From the NCBI GenBank assembly GCA_003868215.1, contig QWDQ01000062.1, positions 62,001-126,000 on the forward strand: a DNA stretch of 64,000 bases. The letters are read 5' to 3'. A program made the position numbers and the translations under genes. Origin of the DNA: Pseudophaeomoniella oleicola. Lineage: Eukaryota; Ascomycota; Eurotiomycetes; Phaeomoniellales; Phaeomoniellaceae. Positions 62,447-64,000 of this stretch are shown here, in pieces (within the stretch, counting starts at the first letter, position 1; each line of letters opens with the position of its first letter). A model generated the notes under the pieces. It was not told the DNA's origin. It ran no database searches and worked only from the letters and a program-made list of their open reading frames with translations.

Positions 62447-64000
62447 ATGTTCAAAAGACTTAACAGATCGAAAGAACCCACGATAAGCGGTCCGACCGGT
62501 GTCGTTGAGACAACCCTGCCTGAGGGCTATCTTGATTCTATACCTGAAGTTGGGAGCCCAGTCAATGTCCAATCTCCAGGCCTACCTCCATTGCCTTTGT
62601 GCGTACTTTCAATCCTCGGTCACCCAGTCTCATTAACACATGTTCCAGTAGGGCTGTCCCACCAATAGAGCAGGCGAATCTCAACTTTGCCGATCGCGCC
62701 TCCTCGGTATACTCGCAACCTCACGACTATCGTGAAAGTGCGCGGATACCTTCCTCCGTCTACACTGACGTATCGCCTCCACAAACGCCAAAACCACCGC
62801 CGCAGGAAAGTGCCCACTCACCCGAAATCTCACCAATTGAGCCCGAAGTACCTCCCTGGCGAGAATCTCAGAGGGAAAACACCAATTTGCCAAGAAGCAA
62901 TATACCGGTACCTCAGAAGCGAAATGTGTCCTCGAACGGACCAATAAAGAAATTCACTAACTCACCTGGCTGGAGACGGGATGCAAATGCAGACGGGGAG
63001 ACACGGTGGGATGAATATTCCGGAGAGCCAGCCTTCGATAACGAGGGCAAAGTGGCAACCTTTCAACCAAGTGCGGCCGAGCGCATTGTGATGGCCAGGC
63101 AAAAGGGGAGACAAATCTTTAACGGTCTGCGAGATAGAGACCCTGCACGGCGCAAAGCAGCGAAGAAACAAAGCCGGGCAGAAGAGGAAGACTCCAACCT
63201 GCCTCCAGAGCGGCCTCCTTGGCAAGGTGCAAGTGGCAGAACGGCAATCGTGAGCGCCCCGCGAGATGATTTTTCCAAGCGATTGGCTCCGTTACAGATC
63301 CCGAAAAAGACTAGGAATCAGGTAAACAGCTCTGTGAGGCCTGTACAATCGGAAACCGATGAAGATATCATCAAGCCTACCGTCCCCTTGAAAACGGGTA
63401 CTCTCAGTCCACGGGTCATATCACCGAATGGTCCATTATCGCCACAATATTCCTCGCGGCCACTAGCTGGCAGTCCATCTATGCAGACGGTGCAGAGTTC
63501 TGATTCCGCGCGTACAGCGAAACAGACTGGCAATGCTGATGCCTTCGCCTCCGGCGCACTCCCTAATGAACAAGAAATACAGGACCATGTCGACGACCTG
63601 AACTTCGACGATCAGCCTGGGAGTCGATTCAGCTCCACAACAGTTGCAACGACAGCGAGGGGGAGCCCTCATTCGTCGCCGAGACATAGTGTGGATGCTC
63701 CACCTGTGCCGTCACTCCCATCGCCAAGTACGCTGCCACAACGGCCCATACCCGGAAGTCCAGGTTCTCCCTTGTGGAAAGCGAATGCGAAGATCACTGC
63801 ACGAAAACCGATCTCGTCAGAACGTACATCGTCGATATACAGTGCTACATCAAACAGGACGAAGACTTTGCCGTTGGTGCCTCCAGAAACGGAAGCTATA
63901 GACAAGGTAGCAGGCATGCAGGCGAAACTGGACGCTCTTGCACGTCGGCGAAGGAACATTGAGAAGGTTCTGAAGGACTTAAGTCATGTGATCAACCCGA
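62447..64000 (+). CDS. Large disordered fungal protein, truncated by the window edge
   Basis: Exon 1 is 62447-62598; a 50-nt intron (GTGCGT ... TTCCAG) leads to exon 2, open from 62649 to the last base without a stop. At least 501 residues are visible. The N-terminus is MFKRLNRSKEPTISGPTG. Most of the sequence is Pro/Ser/Arg-rich and disordered, with PPQTPKPPPQ, PPWRES and PPWQG repeats. Islands of conserved look are WRRDANADGETRWDEYSGEPAFDNEGKVATF, PSAAERIVMARQKGRQIFNGLRDRDPARRK (helical, basic) and, near the edge, a coiled coil AGMQAKLDALARRRRNIEKVLKDL. I do not recognise a named family; a cytoskeletal or septum-associated scaffold would fit but is a guess. Confidence 0.75.

Overview
The window is nuclear DNA from a filamentous ascomycete (Pezizomycotina). 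The evidence is short GT-AG introns (mostly 45-165 nt, often with a CTAAC/CTAAT-like branch site), fungal-specific families (NST1, HOF1/Imp2, a DUF3292 protein, an UPF0592/DUF1765 protein, PAQR/Izh, DAP1, the MRPL28/mL40 ribosomal protein), compact genes of both orientations and roughly 1 kb intergenic gaps. The class cannot be fixed from sequence alone; Leotiomycetes or a related class is my best guess. I see no virus-like element, DNA transposon, rRNA, convincing tRNA or CRISPR array.

Layout. 0-10 kb: NST1 (minus), a 2.5 kb gap, RHO2 GTPase (plus) and galactokinase GAL1 (plus). 10-18 kb: a RING-CH membrane ubiquitin ligase (plus), an FAD/DAO oxidoreductase with a strange low-complexity tail (plus), and acetolactate synthase ILV2 (minus) with a general-control (CPC1/Gcn4) site upstream. 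18-27 kb (all minus): mitochondrial ribosomal protein MRPL28, an AT-hook protein, the F-BAR/SH3 cytokinesis protein HOF1/Imp2 and a short-chain dehydrogenase. 27-38 kb (all minus): a DUF3292 membrane protein, PEX14, a PTR2-type peptide transporter, a 2.2 kb gap with GATA-type sites, and an HSL-type hydrolase. 38-50 kb: TFIIB (minus) diverging from ATP14 (plus), a large UPF0592 protein (plus), a 99-residue protein (plus) and a charged putative DNA-binding protein (plus). 50-64 kb: PAQR receptor (minus), TFIIIC WD40 subunit TFC6 (minus), a cytochrome b561 membrane protein (plus), a SAM methyltransferase (minus), a secreted Ser/Thr-rich protein (plus), DAP1 (minus) and a large protein cut by the right edge (plus).

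These are mostly conserved housekeeping genes (transcription, mitochondrial function, peroxisome import, cytokinesis, nutrient metabolism). They do not form an obvious pathway cluster: the single methyltransferase, SDR, hydrolase and DAO genes are scattered and no backbone synthase is present. I found no convincing undescribed multi-gene system. The observations most worth a second look are gene-structural: a 58-bp tandem duplication read in two frames in the oxidoreductase tail, a 4-nt first coding exon in the peptide transporter, four stop-free 3n introns (one at the SH3 boundary of HOF1), and recurrent palindromic words confined to intergenic DNA.

Exon coordinates were worked out by hand from splice motifs, reading frame and protein continuity. 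Every multi-exon model given keeps an open frame, but none is backed by transcripts.
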